From: Clavelina lepadiformis
Taxonomy: Eukaryota > Chordata > Ascidiacea > Aplousobranchia > Clavelinidae
Length of the DNA stretch: 64,000 nucleotides
Direction of reading: 5' to 3'
NCBI RefSeq assembly: GCF_947623445.1
Contig: NC_135241.1
Coordinates: 7,194,501 to 7,258,500 of the forward strand
Within the stretch, counting starts at the first letter, position 1. Each line of letters opens with the position of its first letter. The notes under the pieces are model-generated. The model saw only the letters and a list, made by a program, of their open reading frames with translations, made no database searches and was not told where the DNA came from. This document shows positions 35,001-45,436 of the stretch, piece after piece. Made by a program: the position numbers and the translations under genes.

Positions 35001-38000
35001 TTATGTTTTAAACAATCTTTGCCACAGGGTAAAATCATAGTACTTGACACTAACAAATGCCTCACCACAAACATTTTAATAGAATCCACAAAGTAAATTT
35101 TACACAGAAAACAGAAATAAACATGTGAAAACCAATTACTTACCTCAATAGACTCTTGCCGAAACATTGTTGGCAATGAATAAGTAAAACCTGATGATAT
35201 CGTAGATTCTGAAGTAATTGGTATATTCTTACTCCAACTTGCTTTGCGACTTTCATTCAGCAAAGCACTAAACTGGTGCACCAGTGACTGTACACTTGGC
35301 ATCTACACAGGGTACCTTTTATATGTTACATATATATATACTATGTTCACATTTACACGAACAAGAGTTTAAATAAATAAAATAAATACATAGTGTGGAT
35401 ATCCACAGTTATCTGCACACGGTATCTGTGTAATTGCATATAAATATAATTACACAAGCACCATGCATATACAAAACCTCATTTGACAACTTTAAACTGA
35501 GTTAAACATCTGGCAAGTATAGTCATAAGTGCCGACACCATAATGCAGTCAGCTGGGATAAAAAAGTGGTTAAGTGGTTAAGGGTATTCTCTATGTTCTT
35601 CAAAATAAGGGACGGCAAATACCTACTGGGGAGACCCGCAAAAAAGAATCCTACAGTCTCATAATCGAAGCATTTTGTATATAAAATTAGCATGGCTAAC
35701 TGAAGGTAAATGAAAACTGATATAAGCTATCAGGACACAACACAGGAAAAATTATTCTGATTACTGTAGATAGGAATATTGTGTTGCGCAGGTAGGCATG
35801 AATAAATACCAAATACCCAAATGTATTTGGTATTTATAACACACACTATCATTTATAAAATTTAGAAATAACACACTAGCTAAACCAGGGATGACCAACC
35901 TGCGGGACACAGTGCGGCTCGCCTGAGATTTTTGTGCGGCCCGCTAGTCAATTTCACTTCAAAAGTAGTATAGAAAAGTATGCTAAGTTACGTGAAGATT
36001 TGCTTGAAGAATTTACAGTCAGATTTTCTGACTTCAGAAAGATTAAAATTGAATTTAAATTATTAAGTCATTTAAGTGACCCATTTTCATTTCAGTGTGA
36101 TAAAGCGCCACCCGAATTCCAACTTGAACTGATTGAACTGCTAAGTCGAGAAAGTTTGAAAACTTTCCACAGAGAACACACTCTTCCTTTATTTTATAAA
36201 GATTTACATTCATAAATTTAATAAATTAGTTAATTTGTCCAGAAAACTATTGTGCATATTGCACATATTGCACGAGCAGCACATATTGCTGCAAGTTATT
36301 TTCATCAACGAAAAACATCAAAACTGCAGAAAGAAACAGACTGACCAACAAACACTTAGCAAATATCGTAAAAATCAAGACAACGTCCTTTAATGCAAAT
36401 GTTGATAACATCTTAGCTGGAAAACAATGTCAAAAATCTCATTGACTTTTTATGGTAGTAATAAACTTTTGTTTCTTTCTACGTGTGTGTTATTTTTTCC
36501 TATTTTTAAACATGAAATTAATGGTTTTTAATTGGTTCTTTATGTACCCATTTTTCTTGAAATCTAATAGGTTCTGCAGCCCATTAAATTGTATAAGTGA
36601 CAATGCGGCCCACTATAACAAAAGATCGGACATCCCTGATCTAAACAATTTATTTTGTTTGAAAGCCTTGACAAAATTGGCATTTTACTGCAATTAAACT
36701 ATCAATTCTTGTGAATCGTTGCAAAGATGTGTGAGAAAGTTGGTAGATCAAATAGAGAAATTAATAATACTAAGTTTCAGTAGATATGGCAATGGTATTA
36801 TAGTCCATATACGTTTACGCAAGCGTTTAAGGTTACTTATTGAGACTTGGGCAATATTGTAAGGTATTAAAAATAATACAAGTTGGAAGATGTCCTTGTT
36901 TACTATCTCCCCTTAAATGCCAACAGCCTAAAAAAAGACAAAAAAAACAAAACTTAGCCGCAGTTTACTATTTGAAAAAATGCGGTAATTAATTTGGGAT
37001 TAAGAACCTCGACATTGGTGTAGTTAGCAGTTGAAGCATTCCTAGGCTGTATAAAACCAAACTAAACGGCTCCATTGAGGTCGAGAGAACAGTCAGTCAT
37101 AGACAAAGTAAAAAGTGGGGACAATTTATAGCCAATCACGGAAAAGTATTCATGTTATTTTAATGAGGAATACCCGGGCAAAATATTAGGATAACATATT
37201 GAGAAAAAGACAACAGCTGCTCCATCTTGCATGGAACATTAAAACTTTTAACAATAAATATATTTTTGTTGGTGTCTTTGGGGAAAAGCATATAAAATCA
37301 AAAGTGGTTCCATAGCTTTAGTAGCACAGAAAAAATTATTGATTTACTGGTATCTCAAAAACTAAACAAGGTGGCTAAACCTTACACAAATTTTACCCCA
37401 CTTGTCTACACTTCATTTTATGACATACAACCTGCAATTCAATTTTGACAATGACATCTTTCTAAAACTAAACAAAAATCTGGAAAATTCAGTCATCAAT
37501 ATTAAGCTAAGTAAGTTTCAAAAGAAAGCACTGTAAGCATAAGAAATAGTATTTATTATATACAATTTAGCAAACCTCAGCTTCAGAAAAAATATAAGCT
37601 GACAAATTTTGGAATTATTTTTTACGTTATGGGTATGCACAAACACAAAATCTTTAACCTTTACAAATTTCACTTACTTTCACCCATAAAATTCCAGTAA
37701 ACAATAAGATAATGGATTCTACGAGAAGAATGTATGGAAAATAAGCCTGGTAATGTTTTGAGCAATATGGATATGTAATCTGCACAACATTCCTTTGTTC
37801 TGCTCCCTCATACAATTTTGGATCCAAAGCTTTAGAAGATTCATTATGTGGTTCTTGTTCTTCTGATTTATTTGGCTGGAAATTGTTTGATGCAGTAATA
37901 AAATTTTCAGTATCAACATTGCTGGCTGAGCCTGAATGTCTTACATTACTTTTTTCATTTAGTTTAAGTGTCCAGTTTAAACTTGAGTTTGATGTGTTTC

Positions 38001-38166
38001 GACCGAGAGAAGAACAGCTATTCTTAATATCTTCACTTCCAATCCAGACGCGGGCAATCCCAACTACAGAAATTATAATTAAAATATATGCACAGTAATC
38101 CAGCAATGTTTCTCGAGTTGGTTTAATTAATGATGCTGTAATCTTAAATGCCCAAGAAGACCCCAT
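32037..38166 (-). CDS. LRRC8-like four-pass channel protein lacking the LRR domain (479 aa, 8 exons)
   Basis: LRRC8 proteins form volume-regulated anion channels in the plasma membrane. Minus-strand exons are 38166-37678, 35302-35144, 33623-33567, 33424-33243, 33124-33020, 32722-32618, 32459-32314 and 32233-32037. They join in phase to 1,440 nt. Order: LIKPTRETLLDY leading into TM1 (about 21-41); a long extracellular loop with C51, sequons at N57, N60 and N64, and C135; YFPYILLV opening TM2 (142-162); VHQFSALLNESRKASW; the ARNIYEKIQKF helix; TM3 (257-275); a second loop with C282 and C289; TM4 (297-316); then NDMALLLHLVS (from 376), the block that in LRRC8 links to the leucine-rich repeats. 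These landmarks align in order with LRRC8 (family knowledge). In place of the repeats, the protein ends in a polar 65-residue tail. Pannexin/innexin kinship is the alternative, but the linker blocks favour LRRC8. Two transposon copies sit in introns 1 and 2. Confidence 0.85.
34223..34668. mobile_element. hAT-like non-autonomous element in intron 2 of the LRRC8-like gene
   Basis: Inverted ends TAGGGTTGCCATA (left) and TAGGGTTACCATA (right, reverse complement). Subterminal inverted words are CTTTTGGAGGA (left) and GTCCTCCTTTTGG (right). About 446 bp, no transposase. I found no matching 8-bp flank, so the superfamily call rests on the ends alone. Confidence 0.6.
35886..36638 (+). mobile_element. 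deleted hAT element with transposase remnant, intron 1 of the LRRC8-like gene
   Basis: Ends CAGGGATGACCAACC (left) and CAGGGATGTCCGATC (right, reverse complement) are flanked by AGCTAAAC (35878-35885) and ATCTAAAC (36639-36646), 7 of 8 bases alike. Inside, 35934-36215 on the plus strand keeps about 90 codons of a hAT transposase of the GTF2IRD2/ZBED5-like kind: FSDFRKIKIEFKLLSHLSDPF then PPEFQLELIELLSRESLK. Those blocks lie just before the dimerisation domain in the family. The N-terminal zinc finger and most of the catalytic core are missing, so this is an internal-deletion derivative. Confidence 0.78.
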
Positions 38167-38525
38167 GTTTTATGGCAAAACAGTAAATAAAAATATGTTA
38201 CCTGAAAAACAGATAAAGTTGAGTAATTAACTAATATTTGATTCAAAGACTCATATATAAATATGTATGATAGAGAAAAAATAGAAGGGAACAATCCATC
38301 AAGTCTATAGAAGCTGGATAATGCTTTATATTCTTGGTAAATGGTAATATGTAATAGTGTATGCACAATGGGGAAAAGTAGCGGTTATAATGCATATTGT
38401 CAAAAGCATTAATCCACATACAACAAACTTTTTTGTACCAGTTCAAATTATTTGGATTGAGCCAGCGATGGATTGTTTAAAAGGTATTTTTATTATTTAT
38501 CTCTGAGGTTGGGATGAAGTATAGT

Positions 38526-38684
38526 AGGGGTAGGCAACCTCTGGCACGAGATGATTTGACGCGCACATTATATCACCAAAGAAAATGTAAAAAATGCCTT
38601 ACAAAAATGTTGGGCACGCGAGTTGTTGATATTTTCACATTATTCATAAACTGGCACACTGCATGCGAAAGGTTGCCGACCCCT
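38526..38684. mobile_element. miniature inverted-repeat element
   Basis: Inverted ends AGGGGTAGGCAACCT (left) and AGGGGTCGGCAACCT (right, reverse complement), with inner CTGGCACG/CTGGCACAC words. 159 bp. Ends resemble the hAT copies elsewhere in the window, but no convincing target duplication is visible. Confidence 0.6.
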
Positions 38685-38699
38685 AAAGTAAAGTAATGT

Positions 38700-40125
38700 C
38701 AAAGAAAAGTAGTAACCTACACTACAGCATGGCTTTTATAATTTAGAATGTCAAGTTTACCACAAAGAAATACAAAAATATGATGTGTTTAGAAGTCTTA
38801 TTTAACTTTTGATTTAAAGATGGTTTACCATCCAATCAATTTGAAATTTGACAAATGTCAGTGCACAATTAAACTGACATATGCATAAACCAGGGGCGAA
38901 TATAGCCAGGTCGTTGAAACGTTGCAACACCACCTGCAGTCAGTTACAATAATTTTGGTGCATACTACTAACAGTTTATTTTGCTGTTTTAAAAATGTTT
39001 CAAATACAAAAGGCAAGTATTTTTATTTTCTACTCCATTTCTCGCCTTCCTCTCTGCCCATTGCCCAATTTTTTTCTTTTACTCTCTTTGAAATACTCCT
39101 ATCTGGTTTGAGCAGAGTCCAGCGGATATTGAAACTGCATAACAATGCCTTGGTGGGAATGCAATTAAAAGCGTCTCACACAGGGCGTGTCAGTGGCTCA
39201 TGTTGGCTTCTATATGTTGCATTGTCATTTCGCTTTAGGAAATATTTTTCAGGAAAAACAATAAACACTGTACAGATGGATGCACAGCAGTACTGGAAGG
39301 CTCTACACTTTTGCAACATGGGCATCTATCACACTTGGGCGACAACACTATGCTGCATGAAGATTTGCAACTGAGCTAAATTACCATGTCATCAAAAGCG
39401 AAAGAAAACAAATGAAACAGAAACGGATGCATGCGATAGGTCACAATTTACCATACAATGGTATGGTAATGAAAACTTTAGACATTTTAGTCTTTCCAGA
39501 GCATACATTTCAAATACAGAAATACTTCGTTTTGTTCCAGCTGTCTAAAACGTAATTAGTCAACCAATACAAATGCTGAAGCAAAATTTGTGATTTGTGT
39601 GCAATTCATGGTATTATTTGGATTTCAATTATAGGAGTTTGGTGCAAAAAGTATCTGTCAAAATTTCACAAATATAGTAATAAACCTTTATTTACATTTT
39701 AGCATTTATCTCATGAAAAATTTTTTTGCCTTTTTGAGATATGATTGGTTAAAATTACGTACCCCAGACATTTCTAATAATAAATTTCAGTCGTTTTCTC
39801 CATTTTGTCCCAAAAAAAACTTGTTTTTTAAAATCTTTCCCTAAAGAACTATGGGAATACATATTTTGTTTATTTGCATACTTTCAAAAATATAAGTTTT
39901 AAGCAGTTTTTCTAATACGTTTTACAAGAACAGCGCCTCTACTGGATAAATTATAGGTAGCGATATATCGAAAGCTAGTTGAAGAATTTCGATGGAACGA
40001 AAGCCCATCTTCATCACATACCTATGGCTCTCACATACTAAAACATAAAAAAATTCCCGGAGTCCAGAGGGTGGGTTACAAAATCAAAAAATATTGACTG
40101 TATTATAATAGAATGACCCTATGAC
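38700..40125. other. unassigned intergenic DNA
   Basis: A 150-codon open frame at 38922-39374 has no family motif, signal or splice context and is not called as a gene. A phrase at 38892 (CAGGGGCGAATATAGCC) resembles a hAT end but I could not pair it. Confidence 0.4.
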
Positions 40126-40127
40126 TT

Positions 40128-40275
40128 AACCAAAGCTGACGAACATGCGGCTCGAAAATCGATTTGACAATCGCTCTTGGATGGCTAAGCATTCTGGCGA
40201 GACCAGCAGTCTTGAACTTTCTTTGACTTGTTTCTAATCTTTGCGCAATGCGATACCAAAAGTAACTTTTGCAGC
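40128..40275 (-). repeat. fragment of the Tigger-like element
   Basis: This stretch is closely similar, in the same orientation, to about 29997-30120 inside the Tigger-like element. Shared words include GACCAGCAGTCT, GAACTTTCTTTGAC and AATCTTTGCGCAATGCGAT. On the minus strand it gives the same transposase-like ALRKD...KQVKESS reading with additional stops. It is an old solitary fragment without visible ends. Confidence 0.75.
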
Positions 40276-40835
40276 CGCGGGAGCAGCTGAAAACCTGCTA
40301 ATGAAGCGTTTGCGCATGAATGCTAATTATTCTGCGTATTATAAAAAGTTGTGCGAACAGCTTACTCAGCTGTAGCTGACAAAGTTGCCAGCGACAGCGA
40401 ATAGGTTCGTCACCCCCTGGAATAACCTATACACACACTATGGATGGAGATATGAAAGCAAGGAAACTGACCAGAAAATAAACTGGGCAAAATTCTTATC
40501 TCTTGGGGAATCCCCATTTTCATAACTTGTGATGAATGGAACTCTCCTCTCAAAAGTTTTCTAGATCCACCCTTGGCAAAACAATTAACTGCCGGTATTC
40601 GTTTCTTTCCGATATTCTAGACATAGAAAATGGATATTGACAGTAAATAAGGTTTCCATTAAAAATCCACTGAAGGTAAAAACTGTCACTTATCGCTGCC
40701 TTTTTCAATTTTTAATACGAAGTGACTATTTTCCCGGCGTCCGTTCACCAAAATTGCAAAATCACAAAACGGTGACTGGCAGATTTTAGATTACAGATTT
40801 ATAACTCTTGTTTACTAAGGAGGGAACTAGGCATT

Positions 40836-40915
40836 GCGGTGGCGTAGTGGCTAACGTTCAGATTTGTACGGTACAGGTATCGATTTCGTTACTTGCCGGT
40901 ATTCTATTTTTTTTG
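40836..40915 (+). repeat. possible tRNA-derived SINE head
   Basis: GGTGGCGTAGTGGCTAACG resembles a Pol III A box and GGTATCGATTTCG about 30 bases later resembles a B box. The spacing is tRNA-like. No good acceptor stem can be drawn, so a functional tRNA is unlikely. The 3' limit of the repeat is unknown. Confidence 0.35.
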
Positions 40916-42690
40916 TTTTGTTTAAATTTATAATTTAATTTAGTCTTGCGAGTTTTAGTCGTAGAACATTTGTTTTAAATTGTTTTAGACTTTTGAAAAC
41001 ATTGTAATTTTATTTGGAAAATAGCGTTTATTTCAATTCGCAGACCAGCTAGTAATTTAGTTGAGAAAAGTGAAAGTTTGGGTTTGGGAGATTAGTTTTA
41101 GGTTAATTCACACTTTGGAAATATTACTACGTGGTTTTAAGTTGAAATTAGCATACATTTCAATTTACTGACTAGTGTAATTGCCGTTCTTCGTTTTCTT
41201 ATTTTCCTTTTTTGGTAAAGGGCGCCAGTAAAATAAGTGTTTACTTCATCGGCCGCCGTTTACCGAAGTAACAATATACCAATTACGCAACTGCCTAGCC
41301 GTTTACCGAACTAATTTTTCCAAATTCGGCAAACGGCTGTGGGTGAAATAGACACTGTCTTTTTGATAAACCAAAAGGAAAATGTGTAGAGGACAAAAAG
41401 CAAACCCTGACCCTGACCCTTTTTTATGATTACAATATTATTTTATAGAGAAACCGGCAAAAGGGCAGATACACGCATACATGATATATCTGCAACACAA
41501 AATGTCATCAAAATTGTCAAAATCATGTCAAAAATTTTTTCTTCATAGGAACATGTGAATGAGGCGGCAGGCTTAATCATAATGGATATTACATATTTAA
41601 CATGGAAAAATATTTCCCTTTCGCAAAGTCAATTCGATTTTGTGCTACCAACAGAAACAAGAAAAAACTGAAATATTTTGGTGTAGCATCTATTGATTAC
41701 AGATATGTCACAGAATAAGTCGCAGATCATATAACTATGGTGTTTGGGTATAAGGCAGCTCAGCAAACCAAAAATTCCAAAATAAATCATTTTCGGGCAA
41801 ATCCCTATCTGAATCACTATTTATTTTCCGTTTTATTTTGATTGTTTGGAAATCATTTTTAACACGCTATAATTAGGATGCCTGGTAATTTAGTAGATGT
41901 TTGTTAACCAATATCGTATCGTACTACTGTGGGAACGAAAATATATGATGCTCAAGATATCTTTTTAGGTGCTATGTGCCCTAACCCTTTTGTAGAATGC
42001 TAAAACAAGAAATTCAAAGTTGAAGGGGATGGGGGCAGCTGTGTATTGGACGGGATCGTCGTCCCCGCAGTTTTTTCTTGCCTTGTGTCTTTTTATCCCC
42101 ATTTTATATACATTTAGATATAATGATATATTTGTTTGACAGCGAACCTCCACTTCTTTTTGAGGAATACACCACTGGGGGGGATTGGGATGGGATCCAT
42201 GGCCCCCCTTACAAACGCAACCTTTTTTAGGATATAGGCCTAATTCAACAAAGAGGACATGGCAAACAAAAATTCTTGTTTATTTTAAACTGTAAATGGC
42301 GTTACGAAGTATAGCCCAAGTACCACACTGTAGGCTACAGCGATATACTGGAAAAGTAAAAAATTTCAAAACAAAAGGCTTTTGTTGTTTACCACCCTCG
42401 CTTTCGTTCACTGCCTTTATAACCAAATTACCGCCTTCAAATAATGAAGAACATATATACGGAATAATAATGTTTTCAATGAACCAATGCCACAGACAGT
42501 TGACAAATTGTCTAAACTGACAGTTGACTAAACTTTATAAGTTTATCATATAGGGCATAGGCATTGGTATTCCATGTTTTTTCACTGAACTTGTGCTTGC
42601 GATTTGCCACATATTGCGTAAACTTAAGGGGAATCTGAAAGGGACTTCCCCATGGGGAATCTAAGAAAGAAATGACCACTGACCAGTTCC
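40916..42690. other. unassigned intergenic DNA
   Basis: Contains a few simple-sequence spots, for example CCCTGACCCTGACCC near 41407, and G-runs near 42178. No gene is recognised. Confidence 0.4.
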
Positions 42691-42696
42691 CCATCG

Positions 42697-43351
42697 TACG
42701 GTAGCCTGTAAAGGCCACAACAATTATAATTTGGGTTCCACAAAATATTTATGATCGCCACAAAAATATTTCACGTTAGCGCAAAATATTTATGATCAAC
42801 ACAAAATATATTACGGTAGCCTGTAAAGGCCACAACAATTATAATTTGGGTTCCACAAAATATTTATGATCGCCACAAAAATATTTCACGTTAGCGCAAA
42901 ATATTTATGATCACCACAAAATATATATTTTTCTCAGCAAAATATTTTAGAAATTCACAATATATATTTTGTCTCCCTCTAAAATTATTTTGTGCTTTCA
43001 AATTATTTTGTGCGTTGAAAAAATATTGCGACTTCGAAATATTTTGCGAAGTCGAAATATATTTCGCTGTGAAACTTCCACTACCGCAACAAATATAAAT
43101 TCGCCGCACAATATTTTAGAATCGCCGCACAATATTTTAGAATCGCCGCACAATATTTTAGAATTCGATCGCAACATTTCACAATGTGTGCTTACTGCAT
43201 GGTAGGCGTAGTTGATGAGGTCTTCGGGAAAGGAATAAGGTTACCGGTCACAGCCACAAATAGTGAGAGATAGTAAGCTTTTGCAAGCCTTAACAAGCTT
43301 AGGTGCAGACTACATTGTAAGGTCTTTTGCAAGTTCAGTATGCAAACAAAC
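42697..43351 (+). repeat. left terminal inverted repeat with internal duplications
   Basis: It is longer than its partner because its first 115 bp occur twice in tandem (42697-42811 and from 42812, each starting TACGGTAGCC). It also has three copies of a 21-bp unit (CGCCGCACAATATTTTAGAAT, about 43092-43160) where the right end has two. A short extra copy of the word AATTATTTTGTG lies near 43003. The whole repeat is dense in variants of CAAAATATTT, a near-palindrome that could be a binding-site array. Confidence 0.88.
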
Positions 43352-43579
43352 TTTCTAGGCCTAGGGCTTGGCTGTATAGGTTAGGCCTACCGAATGTAAG
43401 GTATAGGGCTATAGGCTATGTTTTTCTTTTGTCGCGAAAACATTACAATAATTTTTTCTTGTTTACTATAGGACAGGCCAAAGCTGTTCATAACAGCATA
43501 AATTTTAACTGACTTTTTCAGAAATTTGTTTTATAAAATGAAGTGTACCTTCTTAGTGTGAAAACTGATCTTCATTGCA

Positions 43580-45022
43580 ATGAATTGTGTTGAGTGCCAT
43601 AATGAAATACCTGACATTTTTGTGATATGTTCACACTGTGGTCACGGTGAGTAGCGTACCTTTCAAGTGAAGATATAAATATTTTAATGAAAATTTGGCT
43701 GTAGACTAACATATTTTTTGTTTTCTTTTTTACACCGACAAGAAATGTTTTACCTAAATCGAATGTGTGTCTGTGTATTATTATTAATAACGAATTATTA
43801 TTTAGTAAAAAATATATCATACAACGTGCCAAGTCATGTGTCAAAAGTCCACCTGTTGTTTTTATGTTTTGCAGCTACTACTTTGGATCAAGATCAAATA
43901 ATATCTGAATATTTCCATTCAGGATATGAGTATGGAGAAATTTTACAATTGCTACACAGTCGTCATAACTACGCAATCAGTATGAGAACTTTAAAGAGAC
44001 GATTGCACAAAATTGGACTGCGAAGAAAATGTGGCTGGAAAAAAGACATCACCGTTTTATTTCAGGCAGAAAAACGTATCGAGGAGTTGTTAGATGGACC
44101 CTCTTCTTTTGGTGGATATCGGTCAGTTTGGCACACATTACAAATGGAAGGTTTAAGAGTACCAAGGTTGTATGTAGCTGATGTACTACGTAATATTGAT
44201 CCGAAAGGGTGTGAGGCTCGAAGAGCTCACCGTTTAAGGCGAAGAGAGTATCACAACCCTGGGCCAAATTATGCATGGCACACAGATGGTTACGACAAGC
44301 TGAAACCATTCGGATTTTCTATACATGGTGCAATTGATGGATTTAGTCGAAAAGTGCTGTGGCTTAATGTTACACGATCAAACAAATGTCCACATATTGT
44401 CGCTAATATGTATATTAAAGCTGTCACTCACTTCCAAGGCTGTCCGATTGAAGTAGTATCAGATTTGGGTACAGAAAATGGACTGTTGGCAGCAGCGCAG
44501 TGCTTTTTTCGAGATAACATTAACTCGCATCGTTATGTACCATCACCCCGAAATCAGCGGATAGAAAGCTGGTGGTCAATATTCTCCAGATTTCGTGCCT
44601 GTTGGTGGCGCAACTTTTTTAGTGACCTTGAGTTTCGAGGTATTGTGGATTTCTCCCAAACACTCAGCAAAGAATGCTTGTGGTATTGCTTTTCATGTTT
44701 AATTCAAAATGACTTAGATTTTTTCAAGGACCACTGGAATACTCACCGAATAAGAAAATCTCGACATAATGTAATTGCAGGACGGCCAGATTTACTATAT
44801 TCCATGCCAGAAAGATATGGAGGAATTTCTGGCTTATTAAAAAACGTTGCACCACACAACATTAGTTTGGTATTGGCTGAAATATCACAACCAACTGAAA
44901 CTGAAGACTATCAAGAATATTTTGATTATGCTACATCTGAACTTGGACAAGGAGTGCCATCTTGTTGCACTGAAGCCTTAGATCTGTATAAAATGCTTAT
45001 GAATGTAGCCAGAGACCGATAA
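43580..45022 (+). CDS. integrase/transposase with N-terminal zinc ribbon (404 aa, 2 exons)
   Basis: The predicted enzyme catalyses DNA strand transfer for the surrounding element and would act in the nucleus. Exons are 43580-43646 and 43875-45022, a phase-1 join totalling 1,215 nt. Exon 1 encodes a compact zinc ribbon with C3, C6, C17 and C20 (C-x2-C-x10-C-x2-C). Residues about 26-75 look like a helix-turn-helix (IISEYFHSGYEYGEIL, MRTLKRRLHKIGLRRK). The retroviral-type catalytic core follows: D160 in WHTDGYDKLKP, D219 in VVSDLGTENG and E253 in NQRIESWWS, with 33 residues between the second Asp and the Glu. IHGAIDGFSRKVLWL is a further core hallmark. This group matches the 'integrase core domain' proteins scattered in animal and fungal genomes (family knowledge). 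The gene converges on the HECT gene, with 414 bp between the stop codons. All catalytic residues are present, so activity is plausible. Confidence 0.9.
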
Positions 45023-45436
45023 ACGGAACTATTTATTTCTGTGTGAGCAAGTAATGTAAAGTTTATTGCCTATCATTTTAAGTCTATCAACATAAATGTC
45101 GTGTTTTGTATTACTTTTGTATTGCATTCATCATAAGCACGATTCTATTACACTGAAAAACTATGTATCGAAATTTTAGCAGATACACTTGAAGAAATAC
45201 AACTGTAGCTCACAGAAACATTACACTTGAAAAGAATACTGAAAATCTCACAGAAATATATCTACTGTACCACAACAAGCATGCAACATAAATACTGCTA
45301 AACACACAAAAAAATTACTAATTACAGGAAAAACTCAGTTTGGCAAGCTTTGTTTATAAACATTAAACAGTGGTCATTACACATTGAAGGCAAGTGAAAT
45401 AGGTTCAACAACTAAACTAATGTAAAATATAAAATT

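Noticed and set aside
38922..39374. 150-codon open frame
   Set aside because: No domain, signal, splice context or biased composition; lies in repeat-rich DNA.
40836..40915. Functional tRNA gene
   Set aside because: A- and B-box-like words are present but no acceptor or anticodon stem pairs properly; kept only as a possible SINE head.
41400..41425. Telomere-like CCCTGA repeats
   Set aside because: Only two to three units; treated as simple sequence.
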